From positions 434,001-498,000 of the forward strand of contig JADILM010000005.1 in NCBI GenBank assembly GCA_016617785.1: 64,000 bases of DNA, read 5' to 3'. Under the pieces are notes generated by a model that was given only the letters and a program-made list of their open reading frames with translations, searched no databases and had not been told where the DNA came from. The DNA comes from Sporobolomyces roseus (Eukaryota > Basidiomycota > Microbotryomycetes > Sporidiobolales > Sporidiobolaceae). Positions 49,055 to 59,343 of the stretch are shown here, piece by piece (the stretch's first letter is position 1; each line of letters starts with the position of its first letter). The position numbers and the translations under genes are program-made.

Positions 49055-50266
49055 CTAAGCTCTATGCCGTTGAAACTCGCCATACTCCACCTCACATCCG
49101 AACTGACCGATCAGGTCAACCACCAATTCACCCTCCCTCTCCATCGTTTGTGAGACCTCGGCTGTTCCTCTCAACTTTAGCATCCGAACCCTCTCCAGTC
49201 TGCATCCTGACGCTTCCGCTTGTGAGCTTCCGGGAGGTCCTCCATACAAGCATCGAAAGACGATAAGGATCGTGTCGAGGAGAGTTTGACCGGGAGAGTT
49301 CTTGAAACCGATTTCGAGAGCTGATTTGACATTCGTCGATAACGTGTGAAGGAAGGGCATCATGAACAAATTGGCTCGAGGATCAGAGAGGTTCGGTAAT
49401 TCGAGGTATCGAAGGGGAGATTCAGCAGTGTTTTGTTCGAACAGGAGAGTTGAGGCGAGGACTTGATCGAGAGTCTCGAACGGTGGCAGGTAGAGTTCCT
49501 CGATGGAAGGGAAGACTCCGGGTACTATGTGGAGGAGAGGCATGAATGATTGAATGGAGTATAGATTCGATAAGTCGAGGATTTTGAGACCGGTGAAGGT
49601 GCCTTGCGCTTGACACGTTTCCTTGCAGAGTTGTTCGATTATAGGGTTCTCGAGAGACTGCCAATGGTTATTGACGAGCGTGAGGGAGTCGAGATGAAAC
49701 TTGAATGAGGATCCTTCGTGCGAGGTGAGAGCTGAACCGATTGAAAGTCGTTTCAAGTCTATCTCGATAGGATGCGTCAGTGGGGCTTCAATGAGAGTAT
49801 TTGCCCTGTACTTACTTGTTAAGCTCTTCCCAGAGAGAGAACGAATCGACATCCCCGAGCATCCCACGATATCTAATTCTTCCAACTTCCCACCTCCGTT
49901 CACCCCAGACCCCTCAAAGTTCCTCTCAATGCACTTCAACAGCTGCTCAGCAAGTTTTCCTTGTATCGTCTCCTCCGTACCGATTCCCCCGTTCCCGATC
50001 CCTCTTCCCTTCGAAGGTTCAAAGACAACGCTTCTAACAGTCCCCGCATGCCTCTTGAATGCTTCAGAATTCACCAGAGATTGCACTTGTTGATCTTGTT
50101 GGAGTCTCAAATCCAGGTACAGGTACTGGTGAGCGACCGGAGTGAGGGAAGGGTGGATCAAGGTGAGGGGAACAACTTGAAGAGGGTCAACGACTTTCGT
50201 AGGGTTCAAGAGTGTACTGAAGATCTTGATCAGTAGCTCTAGTGGTAAAGTGAGGAGAGTAGGCAT
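49055..50266 (-). CDS. F-box-like / leucine-rich protein
   Basis: Two exons (50266-49816 and 49758-49055) in phase give 384 aa. The start is at the ATG reading MPTLLTLPLELLIKIFSTLL; upstream in-frame codons have no ATG. This N-terminus is a typical fungal F-box opening (LP.ELL..IF..L), followed by HPSLTPVAHQYLYLDLRL, the usual R..LAxxxLYrxl continuation, and an irregular Leu-rich body (KLEELDIVGCSGMSIRSLSG, LKRLSIGSAL, LDSLTLVNNHW, LKILDLSNLYS, IEELYLPPFETL), as in F-box/LRR proteins. The likely role is a substrate receptor of an SCF ubiquitin ligase. Substrate unknown. It is divergent from the 538-aa gene, 218 bp apart. Confidence 0.78.
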   Translation of the reverse strand: MPTLLTLPLELLIKIFSTLLNPTKVVDPLQVVPLTLIHPSLTPVAHQYLYLDLRLQQDQQVQSLVNSEAFKRHAGTVRSVVFEPSKGRGIGNGGIGTEETIQGKLAEQLLKCIERNFEGSGVNGGGKLEELDIVGCSGMSIRSLSGKSLTSKYRANTLIEAPLTHPIEIDLKRLSIGSALTSHEGSSFKFHLDSLTLVNNHWQSLENPIIEQLCKETCQAQGTFTGLKILDLSNLYSIQSFMPLLHIVPGVFPSIEELYLPPFETLDQVLASTLLFEQNTAESPLRYLELPNLSDPRANLFMMPFLHTLSTNVKSALEIGFKNSPGQTLLDTILIVFRCLYGGPPGSSQAEASGCRLERVRMLKLRGTAEVSQTMEREGELVVDLIGQFGCEVEYGEFQRHRA

Positions 50267-50484
50267 GTTGAGTGAAGAGGACGAGGTCAAGCTTCGAAAG
50301 AGGTCTGCTTCTGAGGTTGAGGAAGACTGGATCCTGCTTTGCTTCGCGTTTGGGCTTGAAGGAGTCGTCAAGCTGGGTCGAAGTCGAGGTCGAACGCGCT
50401 AGAAGGTGATGTGGAAAATAGAGTTCTTCCTTCACGAAAAAAACTAACTTTTCCTTTTCCTTCCCTCAGTCTTCCTCAGCCTCG

Positions 50485-52230
50485 ATGCAGTACAGCATGC
50501 CAGTCAGCATCAAGGATGAAGGAGTCAAGTTCACGCTTACGTTCAAGAGCAAAAAGAAGACCTTCGCCTTTCGTGCTTCACGCAATCCTTTACCCTCCCT
50601 CACCCTCACCAAGTTCTTCTTCATAGTCGGGATAGCTTACGATGTTGGCGAGAGGCTTGACATGCTGGGGTATCAGGACGGTGAAGGCAGGTGGAGGGAG
50701 ATCTCTAGTGGACAATCCAACGAATTTCACGACTTTTGGAAACTCGTGAGCGGGTGGAAGTCGTCGGAACCGGTAAACGTGCTCCTCCACTGCGATTGCC
50801 AGTGGATACCTCACTCTCAAGACGCACTACGTGTTTGGGCAGCGGACATGAGGAACAAGGGATTGAGCTGGAAAGAATTGGACAAGTTTCATCCCGGTTT
50901 GGAAGAGAGACTGGTCAAGTCGTTGGGGGAGGAGGAGGAAGAACGGCGCAGGTGGAGACTAGACCTTGAGAAGCAGGCGATTGACGTCGACATTGCCGCT
51001 GAGAAGCAGAGAGAGAGGACCAGGAGGAAAGCGGCGAAAGAGGAGCTGGCTTCGCAGGGAAGACTCGGTTTGACGGACCCACCGCTGCCTAGGACAACGC
51101 CCCTCGGAGACGTCGCAACGAACGGTGAGTTGTCCCAGTCTCTGTCGTTCCCTCAGCTCGGAACTGAGATTTGTCGCTTCATAAAGGACCTCGTACATCT
51201 TCGACTTTCACTCCGCAACTCGTCGCACCCTATTTCCTCCGGTATCCCGCACAAGATGTCGATGCTCCTCGTTTCGACAAGTACCGATACAAATTCATGG
51301 TTGGCCACGGCACTGCAATCTTCCCTCTCACTCTGCCTCTCTCATCGGCATGGGACAGACATCACAACTTTGGAATGCTATTGTCGCTTGCGGAATCGAA
51401 ATTCGTGCTCTCGGAAGCGCCTGTCGGGTTCATCTGGAGGGGGACCAAGATCACGGCCTCCGATCAGTTCAGTAGGGCTTTGCTACGCGAGACGCCTCCC
51501 GAATATCAGGGATGTTTCCTTGTCCAAGGAGAGCTCTCGCTCATCACCACCAACAAGGCTCCTAATGCCCCGAACGATTTCGTTGTCGAGGAAAGAGAAT
51601 CGATCGATCGATTCTACGCTCATCGTAAGTTGTCTACCTCTCTTTGATGAGCGCCCAAATCTCGCTTAATCACACTCTCGATCTCCTCTAGACGTTGAGC
51701 CTACCTTGGCTGCTTCTCCACCTCTTTATTCCGACATTCGTTCGACCCAACCTCCATCCTATAACCGACCTTCTTCCCCGCCCGAGCTTTCCTCTCACCT
51801 GGTCGCCTCGACCACAGCTACTCCTGAAGGTCACTGGACTTGCACAAGAACGATCACCGAGAATTGGACCTTTACTCCCGGTCCATCACCACTTCCTTCG
51901 ACAGCTTCGAAACCTGCTCCTCCTGCCTCGATTGCGACTCCTCTCGTCCGTTCGGACACTACTGGAATACGCCCACTTCGACTCTCGCAACATGTTAGAT
52001 CCCTCTCTTATATCGTAGATGGCGAGAGGCGGGCCAGGCAGCAAGAGGGAGATGACGATAGCGATTCTGCTGAAGAGGCTGAAACCATTGGAATTCGCAG
52101 AGCTTTCGGGGAGAGGCTCGACCACATCACCCCCAGGGACAATCTGAGTGAACAGCGAAGGTTGGCGGAGGTCGAAGCGATCGGGAGAGCTGTTGTTCGA
52201 GAGTGTTACGAGAGAACGAGGCGAAATTAG
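50485..52230 (+). CDS. Hypothetical protein, 538 aa
   Basis: Not recognised. Three exons (50485-51124, 51187-51624, 51692-52230) in phase. The N-terminal part (MQYSMPVSIKDEGVKFTLTF, KKKTFAFRASRNPLPSLTLT, then FFIVGIAYDVGERLDMLGYQ) looks like a small beta-rich domain. A charged coiled-coil region follows (EEEEERRRWRLDLEKQAIDV to AEKQRERTRRKAAKEELASQ), then a second structured part (YFLRYPAQDVDAPRFDKYRY, FMVGHGTAIFPLTLPLSSAW, PPEYQGCFLVQGELSLITT) and a Ser/Pro-rich tail with an acidic patch (GDDDSDSAEEAE). No signal peptide or TM. The start is the first ATG and a good context precedes it (CCTCGATGC). Function unknown. Confidence 0.75.
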
Positions 52231-52813
52231 GTCGAAGGGATAGGGTTGTAGGATGGGGAAGGTGCTGTGGGCAGTGAGGAGTCGATCTGATGTGCCAGGA
52301 AAAGAGATCACGGAGCTGGAAGAAAGCGGGGAGAGGAGGAGGCAACACTAAGGCAGGGGAATCTCGGCGATTTCGATCGAATGTCCGACAGCTATAGTCT
52401 TGAGGAAAGAGGAAGGGGAGCTTGAGGCCATCTGGCGGCGCTTTGATATCCAAATCACAAGCATGGATAACCTAGATGAGTAGCGCCACTTCGAGAGAAA
52501 CAGAAATTCAGTCTTGACCGATCGAGTATGGCTGGCTGGCAAGGTTAGATCGATTGCTGATGCGGTCAGGTCGTGATATTCGAGACACTCCTTCCAAAAG
52601 GGAGAGTAACGATGCAGCTGCTTTCGAGCCCACTCTACGGAAGCGAGACGTAAATTCAGCAAGTTGATCGATTTCGTTCACCAGTGTAGAATACTCTGAG
52701 GACGTAAACCCTGAGTACCTGTTCCATTCGTCTATCCTCATCAGTCAGACACCTTCGTCCCTAGTGACTGAGAGCATAATGAACGAACCTCCATCTCGAT
52801 TCCCCCTCTCAAG
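52231..52813. other. Convergent intergenic region with a weak minus-strand frame
   Basis: 583 bp between the stops of the 538-aa gene and RRP43. A minus-strand frame from an ATG at 52741 (MRIDEWNRYSGF..., 77 codons) and an overlapping frame with WARKQLHRYSPFWKECLEYH have protein-like content, but I could not splice them into one model. Most likely 3' UTRs. Confidence 0.35.
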
Positions 52814-54177
52814 CTATAGTAATCCCCTCAATTCCCCCGCTCTCCCTCTCGCCAATTCCATACATTCCTTCAACACACCTCTCGCATCCTTCCCTAACGT
52901 TGCACCAGCCTGATACACTCCCAACAACTCTCTCTTCTTACTTTGAGAATCGAGGACTATTGTGATTTGCGAGGTCGAGAGTTGGGATTCGAATAATGTT
53001 GGATCGGGTAACAGATGCCTACACTCACAAGCGAGGTCAGCGAGAGAAACAGGAAGGAGGGAGAGGAAGGAGACGTACCCATTGAAATACCCGAATGAAA
53101 CGGCATAAGGTTCTGAAGAGAGCTCGATTGGTCTCCCCGGCGTTTCAGAAGAAACGGGGTCGCAAATCGTATCGTTCGTATCTACATCGAAAGTCGCGTG
53201 AGGGAGTACCACTACATCGAACAGAATTCCCCTTATCAGTCTCTCGCAACGAGTTGAGAGATAGGAGAGAATCGTTAAGACGTACGTGATTTGAGAGCTC
53301 CTACGCAAGCTAGTACTGCGGCATCTAATACTCCTCCATCGTAATTCAGACATACTAGATCCAAGTATAAAACGAACGCTGATTTTCCAGGTTCAATACA
53401 TAAACTCTCCAAATCCACGATGTTTGATCTACGTCGAACTCGTCGGTCCATCAGCATGATATGAAGAGATGGATGCAGGTACGAGCGACGTACGAGATCA
53501 GAATATCTTTGAGACGAGAAGAAAGGACTTGAGATTCATCTGACGGTGGACCTGGTCGGAATATCGGGGAACATAACGAGGAAAGATCGATATTTGGTAC
53601 TGTTCGACAGTCGAACGCAGTCAGTATCGACAGGGAGTAAGGAGGCAGAGAGGGAGAAAAAGTACCGATGAAACCTTGGTAAGGGGTGGAGATTTCTGGT
53701 GGAGCGATTTCGAGAGTTATACCACATACTATTGTCGTGTTGCCTAATCGGACGAGGGCGGAGGAAGGGGCAGTCGAAACGGATCCTGCGAAACAGAGGA
53801 GACGAAAACGAAGAGAAACGAAAAATCAGCACTAGTGATCTGGAGCGCTTCTCTGTAGCTTCCATCTGCGTTCCTGTACTCTTTACTTGTGTCTCGCATC
53901 CTCCCGCCTCGTGTATACTCCCAAAGTTGTCGGTGAACTTTCTTGATCGCAAATCCTTGCTCGCTCGTTCAGATTGAAATGAAAGCTTACCTAGATTGAC
54001 TGAGGCGTCTCTCCACACATTCTGTGACTTGCCCAGTGGTCTCCCATCTGGTCTGACTTGTTGATCCAAGAATTTAGTTAAATAAGGAGAAGGATGTAAT
54101 CGCTTGAATAAATCAGGAGTCAAGGTCGAACTGGTCGAGGTCGAAGCTTCTAGTGGAGCTGTTTGAGTTGTAGCCAT
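52814..54177 (-). CDS. RRP43: Exosome subunit Rrp43/EXOSC8 (RNase PH fold)
   Basis: Ring subunit of the RNA exosome, with an RNase PH fold that is catalytically inactive in eukaryotes; nuclear and cytoplasmic 3'-5' RNA decay and rRNA processing. The start at 54177 reads MATTQTAPLEAS. Motifs: LFKRLHPSPYLTKFLDQQVR with PDGRPLGKSQNVW (the R-DGR signature of RNase PH-like subunits), VRLGNTTIVCGITLEIAPPE, VPNIDLSSLCSPIFRPGPPS, CIEPGKSAFVLYLDLVCLNY, DGGVLDAAVLACVGAL, HATFDVDTNDTICDPV and the C-terminal FESQLSTSQITIVLDSQSKK with GVYQAGATLGKDARGVLKEC. About six exons separated by short introns. Its start lies 103 bp from that of the divergent gene at 54281. Confidence 0.92.
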
Positions 54178-54280
54178 ATTGATCGGGATTCGAGGTGAAG
54201 CGGAGGAGAAGAGAAGCGATTTATATTCTTGACTTTCAACTAATCACTTCACACTCTGAGATCAACTCAGTCTGCCAGGA

Positions 54281-55447
54281 ATGACCAAGACGGAAGATAC
54301 CCTATCCATCTACACATCCCTCCCATCAATTCCCTCAGTCTCCCCCGCCTACGACCCTCAAAACGCAACTCTGAAAGATTCCGATTCCCTCTCCTCACTC
54401 TCGCGACTAGTACAACAAGGACCCGCATCCTACATCCTACAAGACTACCTCCAAGGTGAATTTGAGAAAGAAGAAGAGTTTGGCAAGTATAGGGAAAGGT
54501 ACGAGAGGAGTAAAAAAAGGAAACGAGAGAAATCGGCGAGTATAGAAGTAAGGGGTTGGACTAGCGCAGAGGGAGGAGACGATGAGAGGGGAAAGAGTAC
54601 CATGATGGAAGACAGCGGGGAAGATGGTGGGAGGAAGAGAGGTAGACCGAGTAAAAAGGAAAAGAGTGAGAGGAATAATCAGGTCAAACTACCGAAACAG
54701 TATCGTACTATTCGAGCTAGTGACGAACTACCAGAGAGTGAGTCATACTATCGAGTTTGCCATTGTCTCGTTCAGCGTAAGATGCTGACTACTTCTTTAC
54801 GTTTCGCAATCTTTGTCTCTCTTACCTCTCCTACTCCCAGTTTTCCCTTCAGGCGTGCGTTCACCCCTCTCTCATACAATCCACGACCTATTACTAACAT
54901 CCCATGCCTACTTCACAGTCACTCCTCGCCTCCCTACATTCACATTCGTCCACTCTTTTCACCTCAACGCATTCCCTTCTCCCTCCCCTAACCTCCACAA
55001 CCCCTCTCCTCCCTCCTCATCTCCTAACTCATTTCTCTCAACTTCAAGAATCCCTCCACGCGGAAGAAGAAGCTTTATTAGGTAGTCTCAAGAGAAAGGG
55101 ACAAATGAACGAGGTGAAGAGGGGTAGAATCGGGAGGTTAGGCGGAGGATCAAGGAAGGGCGCTTGGGCAAACGGGGAGAGGGCTTTCGAGAGTAGCGCG
55201 TTGGTCGCTATGGGTATGTTTGAAGTTCCGTGGGTATCAGATGAAGAGAAGGGGCATTTACTGATTCTCATCGCATTTCGAGTTTACAGGTATGCTCACT
55301 CAGCTCCTGGTCGAAGATGCACTCACGAGTCAACACATTCCGCCTCAACCCGAAGACAGTCGTTCAGCAGCCGTCCGAGGAAGAGAGGAAGCGGATCCTG
55401 ATCTCGCTCTCCCTATTCCTCCCGTCGCTTCCTCTTCGAACGCTTGA
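54281..55447 (+). CDS. Hypothetical nuclear protein with AT-hook-like motif, 307 aa
   Basis: Four exons (54281-54737, a 14-nt exon 54841-54854, 54919-55213, 55290-55447) keep phase and give 307 aa. The N-terminal half is charged: KYRERYERSKKRKREKSASI (bipartite-like nuclear signal), an acidic patch, then DGGRKRGRPSKKEKSERNNQ, where RKRGRPSKK matches an AT-hook core (RGRP). The second half has helices (LTHFSQLQESLHAEEEALLG, then LKRKGQMNEVKRGRIGRLGG) and FESSALVAMGMLTQLLVEDAL. DNA binding in the nucleus is inferred from the motif only; I do not recognise the family. The 14-nt exon is needed to move from the first to the third exon in phase. Confidence 0.72.
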
Positions 55448-55688
55448 TCACCTCCTCTCATATTTCTCGGCCGCTACGCAACTCCGCACACATTTCGCTC
55501 ACTACCCTTCTCGCTGTGTCATACCCCGAAGTAAAGATTGTTGATGTATCATAAAATCGCAAATTACAAGTTTCTCAACGATGCTACATGCAGAAAAACT
55601 ACAACAAGCGAGAATAAGGCTTCAGTGAAATACTCCTCGACGAGGAGCACACGAGTAGAGTAGAGTGTGAGGGTTCGAAGGTTCGAGG
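55448..55688. other. Convergent intergenic region
   Basis: 241 bp between the stops of two convergent genes; contains TGTATCATAAAATCG near 55545-55560, AT-rich for this genome and suitable as a 3'-end signal. No gene. Confidence 0.4.
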
Positions 55689-56312
55689 TCATGCGATGAT
55701 ACAGCAACAGTATTTTCCTCTCAAAGCTTGTTTCTCTTCTTTCGTTGGTTCTTGAAAGATCACTATCAGTCACAAGCAGAGTCAGAGATCGATATTCTAG
55801 CTCAAGCATATGAGGCTCGTGTGGGGAGGAAAGTCAGGATTCGAAACAAAGAGTGAGAAAAGCTCACCTTTTCGTTCCCTCTCTTTCGACTCACTCCTCT
55901 TCTCTTCCCCTACACCACCACCTGCTCCAACTCGCGCACTATTGAACTCACTCTCGAACAACCCACTCAGCTGAACGAAATAACTTTGTTGAGTCGGTGT
56001 CGCGAGGACGTGTGGGTATTCCTCCTCCTCCTCTTCTTTGTTCGAGAGCTCGGATTTCGTTGGTGATGAAGGAATAGTCGGGGAGGAGAGGGAGACGAGG
56101 GGTGGTGAGGAACAATATGGGGGAGGAGTTGAGGAGGGAGCTGGGGTGAGAGAGAGGGGAGAGGGAGGTGTGAGTTTCCGACGCGATGGGGAGCGGTTCA
56201 GGCTTGTTGAAGATGACGGAGAGGGAACGGATAGAAGTGAAGTAGAGGATGAAGGCAAACTCGGGGATGGGGAGGATGAATGAGGAGAGGACGAGTGGAA
56301 AGAGGAGGACAT
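55689..56312 (-). CDS. Ser/Pro-rich protein with predicted C-terminal CaaX box, 172 aa
   Basis: Start at 56312 (MSSSFHSSSPHSS). Exon 1 (56312-55868) encodes a Ser/Pro-rich disordered region with RSPSRRKLTPPSP, an acidic stretch NKEEEEEEYPHV and ATPTQQSYFVQLSGLFESEF. Exon 2 (55762-55689) encodes VIFQEPTKEEKQALRGKY followed by CCCIIA and stop. The last four residues, CIIA, form a CaaX box, so farnesylation or geranylgeranylation and membrane attachment are expected; neighbouring Cys residues could be palmitoylated. An alternative upstream acceptor (after CTTGAGCTAG) would give a longer hydrophobic tail in another frame. I prefer the CaaX reading because the junction uses a good branch/acceptor and gives a coherent prenylation tail. 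No family recognised. Confidence 0.62.
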
Positions 56313-57122
56313 CGCTTCTTGGAAGTTCAGGTTAATAAGTTCAGAGTCCGACTGATTCTGTATTAGGGGTTGGCGTGTGAAAGCGTTAACAGCGATCGAA
56401 GGTGGTTTGTCGCGTCGAAGACCAGGAAGGGAGAGAAGAAGAAGGAAAAAGAAGGAAAGGAAGCCTGTCGTATGAAGGAAGTGAAGGAAGCCAGTTCGGT
56501 TCTAATGAGCCTCCTTTGCTTATGGTTTTCGGTCCTGTACTTTGTTCTTCTCTGGCCGAATTCGTATAGAGGTTCGGTAGGTGAGCGAAGTCTTCGAACG
56601 AGATCAGAGACTCTTTTTTCGCCTTGTTCTTCCCGAAGAAGCTACCGAAGGTGTTTGAATCGCGTGGCCGCGTTTGGTTTAGCTTGAATTAGGCTCAAAA
56701 GAGGAGTTCCGAGATCGTGGAAGAAAGGGAGGGAACGAAGAAAGGGAATCCAAGGCGCGACCCGACGTGGATTCGGCGGAAAAAGAATCTTTGGGTCTTG
56801 ACCGTAAAGGGGTCTTGATGGCATCTGTGGTCAAGTCTCTTCGACATCAACATCCGTCCGAGCGAGGTGAAAGAGAGAACGCACTCACCTTTCGAAGCGA
56901 AGAAGCGCCGGATTCGGATGCGAAAAACGAGAACAAAGGGAAATTCTGTTGCGAACGTAGGGAACCAGTCCAAGCCTGATATCCGAGAGAAGTGCTGACT
57001 AATGGGAGATCGACAGAGGCGATCGGAGGAGTGAAAGCGGAATCGGGAGGACGAAGCGAAAATTGAGCTGAGCGGAATCATCGCAGATCCGAATGGTCGA
57101 AGCTTTCGACAGCAGAACGAGC
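56313..57122. other. Intergenic region, no convincing gene
   Basis: About 800 bp. On the minus strand an uninterrupted 197-codon frame (57288-56695) crosses it, but its codons are rich in Arg, Ser and Phe without domain features, and a strong splice donor near its start suggests that the frame is fortuitous. Plus-strand frames lack support. Confidence 0.4.
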
Positions 57123-57288
57123 CTAGCATCGCGTGAAGTATACTACGCCTGCGGGTAGCCATCGAAAAGATCAGTACGGAATTTCGCGAGTCTCCCGACT
57201 GATCGAGGCAAGGGAACTCACCAAGTCTCATTAATATCAAGGCTGTCACAAACCTGACCAGTTCGACTATAACCACTTTCTCCACCAT
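57123..57288 (-). CDS. Possible 30-aa membrane microprotein
   Basis: Two exons (57288-57222 and 57148-57123), joined by a strong GTGAGT donor and a CCCGCAG acceptor with an ACTGATC branch-like site, give a 30-residue protein beginning MVEKVVIVELVRFVTALILM. It is almost entirely one hydrophobic helix with charged ends (E3, K4, R12, R21, terminal RC). The size and form resemble small tail-anchored subunits of membrane complexes, but no family is recognised. The same ATG also opens a longer unspliced frame. This is a low-confidence proposal based on splice-site quality and hydrophobicity. Confidence 0.25.
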
Positions 57289-57637
57289 GGAGGGTAGTGT
57301 CAGAGGGAGACTCGAAATCGAAGTCGCTTGCGAAACGAGAATCGATTGAGCTTGCGGAAAGGTTCAAAGAAAGCTTCGCGAGGCGGTCGGCAGGGTCGGG
57401 ACATGTTGCGAGGGAATGATAGTCATATGTTACAAGAAGTATGGCGATCGATAGTACAGCACTGCAGGCCAGGATAAAGCGAGATCAGCTCAGTCCGAAA
57501 GGATGCATTCGGCTGTAATCGAGAAACTGAACCTACCAGTTTCGCTCAATTGATAGTGAGCACATATGATAAGAGTTGACAACAATTGAGAATCGGACAA
57601 TCCCGCTCGTGAAAGGAAACCCTTCGCCTCTCTCTCA

Positions 57638-58858
57638 TCAACAGCATCCTCCCTTCCCACCGTTCGCACTTCCTCCCATTCCCAGATCCAAATTCGGCAG
57701 TATCGAATTCCTGTTCTTATTCGCCGCTGCTTTCTTCCCTAAATTCTTCTGTTGAGCCTCATGAACCATTTTCGTGATCGTGTTGAAAGCCTAAACGACA
57801 TCAACCACCATCACAGATCAGTTCAACTTCTCTCTGTGCGCAGGAAGAGTGTCGCTTACCTCTTCGACTCCCTCTCCATTCTTAGCAGAGCACTCAACAT
57901 AACCCGCCAATCCTTCTTCTCTAACCCATTCCTCAACTTCTTCTCTCGAAACTTCCCTCTTCTCTCCACTAGCCCCTTCCTCAGTCTCCTTGATATCCCC
58001 TTTGTTACCCACCACTAGAATCAATAGGTCTTCTTCGCCCCACTGCCTGAGATCTTGCAACCATGTTTTCAGATTCTTGAAGGATTGGTGAGAGGTCAGG
58101 GAGAAACATAGTAACGCTCCACCTGCTCCTCGGTAGTAGGATCTTGTGATCGCTCGGAACGATTCCTGGAGAAATTAGTGAAGGATTAGTAACAGAACGG
58201 GAGAACCGAAGAATTTCGTAGTTCTTTCGCAAGACGACGACAAGATGGGGAAAAGGGGATTTATCGACGAACTTGTCCGGCTGTGTCCCACACCTGTAAC
58301 TTGCACTTCTTACCTGCATCGGGACCATCTGTGAGGGTGACGAGCCGTGAACCGAATTCGACTCCGATAGCTGTAAAAAGCGAAAACTAGGAAATCAGCG
58401 CGAGATCTCTGGGGATTGAGGGAGAGTCGCTGGATTTGACTAGTTGGTATTCTCCATCACGTCTTGTACTCCATCTGGCAAGGCGTCGAGTCTCTTGGGA
58501 CCGTACTCGACCCCCACCGTTCCCCCCCCTCTCGAATCCCAAACTCCCTTTGCCCTCCATGTCCCCCTTTGAACAGACCCATTCTACTATCCCAACTTAT
58601 ACAGCCCTATGAAGCTCGAACTTACTAGGTTCAGAGTTCTCCAAAAACCGTTGATCAGTTAATCGAACCAACAAACTACTCTTCCCAGTAGCTGCATCTC
58701 CTAATAAGATTTGTTTCTGGATCTGTAGAGTCACACACAAGCTTCGGGTCGAGGTCAGTGGAAGTCGTGAGAGAGCTTGAGAGAGATGAGGGAGAGGGGG
58801 AAATGATGTAGTGGTTTTGAAGGGAGACGAGGAAACGTACGAAGGACCATTCTGCCAT
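57638..58858 (-). CDS. Rab-family small GTPase (Rab2/Rab4-like)
   Basis: GTP-binding switch for vesicle traffic. The start at 58858 reads MAEWSF, then a GT-AG intron and IQKQILLGDAATGKSSLLVR (P-loop GDAATGKS). Further motifs: switch I Thr and effector region in EPTIGVEFGSRLVTL, G3 in [28 protein letters not shown] (Rab2/4/14 signature), G4 in LVVGNKGDI, G5 in VECSAKNGEGVEEAF, and the C-terminus NGGKGGCC, a di-cysteine geranylgeranylation signal. The [17 protein letters not shown] string favours the Rab2/Rab4/Rab14 group acting at Golgi or early endosomes. Unusual points are the very short N-terminus before the P-loop and an acidic insertion (KETEEGASGEKREVSREEVE) between G4 and G5. The exact subfamily is not decided. 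Confidence 0.9.
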
Positions 58859-59343
58859 GATTGATCGGACGAGCTGGGTATTGAGAGATCTGAGACGGGA
58901 TGAAGCGGATCAAGAGTAGAGTGATGTGAGGAGAAAGAAGTCAACTTTCGCAAACTTTCCCTCATCTGAAGAATGGACACCTCGCCCAAGACGCAAGTCG
59001 CTTGGGGCAGACGAGCAGCGAGCGTAGAAGTGTATCGTAAGCGAACACATTTCTGCTGAGCGATTTCTACGAGGAAATCTGGCGAAACACGATTCTGAGA
59101 TGCGCGACGACTCTCAAGTAAGGCAGTGACGCACACTCAACGGGCAACTCAGCCTACCTTTGAAGCCATGCGGATCACAGCTTCTCTCACGCTAATCGTC
59201 ACTCGCATCGTAGACGTCTTCTTTCGCAACCCTTCTAAATTTTCATTTCCTTCATTGTCCCACCACTTTCATCTACCATCGAAACCAACTCCCTCACATT
59301 ATCCCTCACTAATCCCCTCATTGAAAAGCCAGTAGTAAACCGT
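58859..59343. other. Intergenic region, no gene seen
   Basis: 485 bp holding the promoter of the Rab gene and the 3' UTR of ATP15 (both minus strand). Short open frames only. Confidence 0.5.

Noticed and set aside
50267..50371. N-terminal extension of the F-box-like protein to 50371
   Set aside because: The extension starts at a TTG codon. The ATG at 50266 directly opens the F-box-like LPLELL motif and is the natural start.
56695..57288. 197-codon minus-strand frame as a gene
   Set aside because: A strong GTGAGT donor lies 67 nt after the ATG. The remainder is Arg/Ser/Phe-rich without domains or a conserved look. I kept only the short spliced alternative at low confidence.
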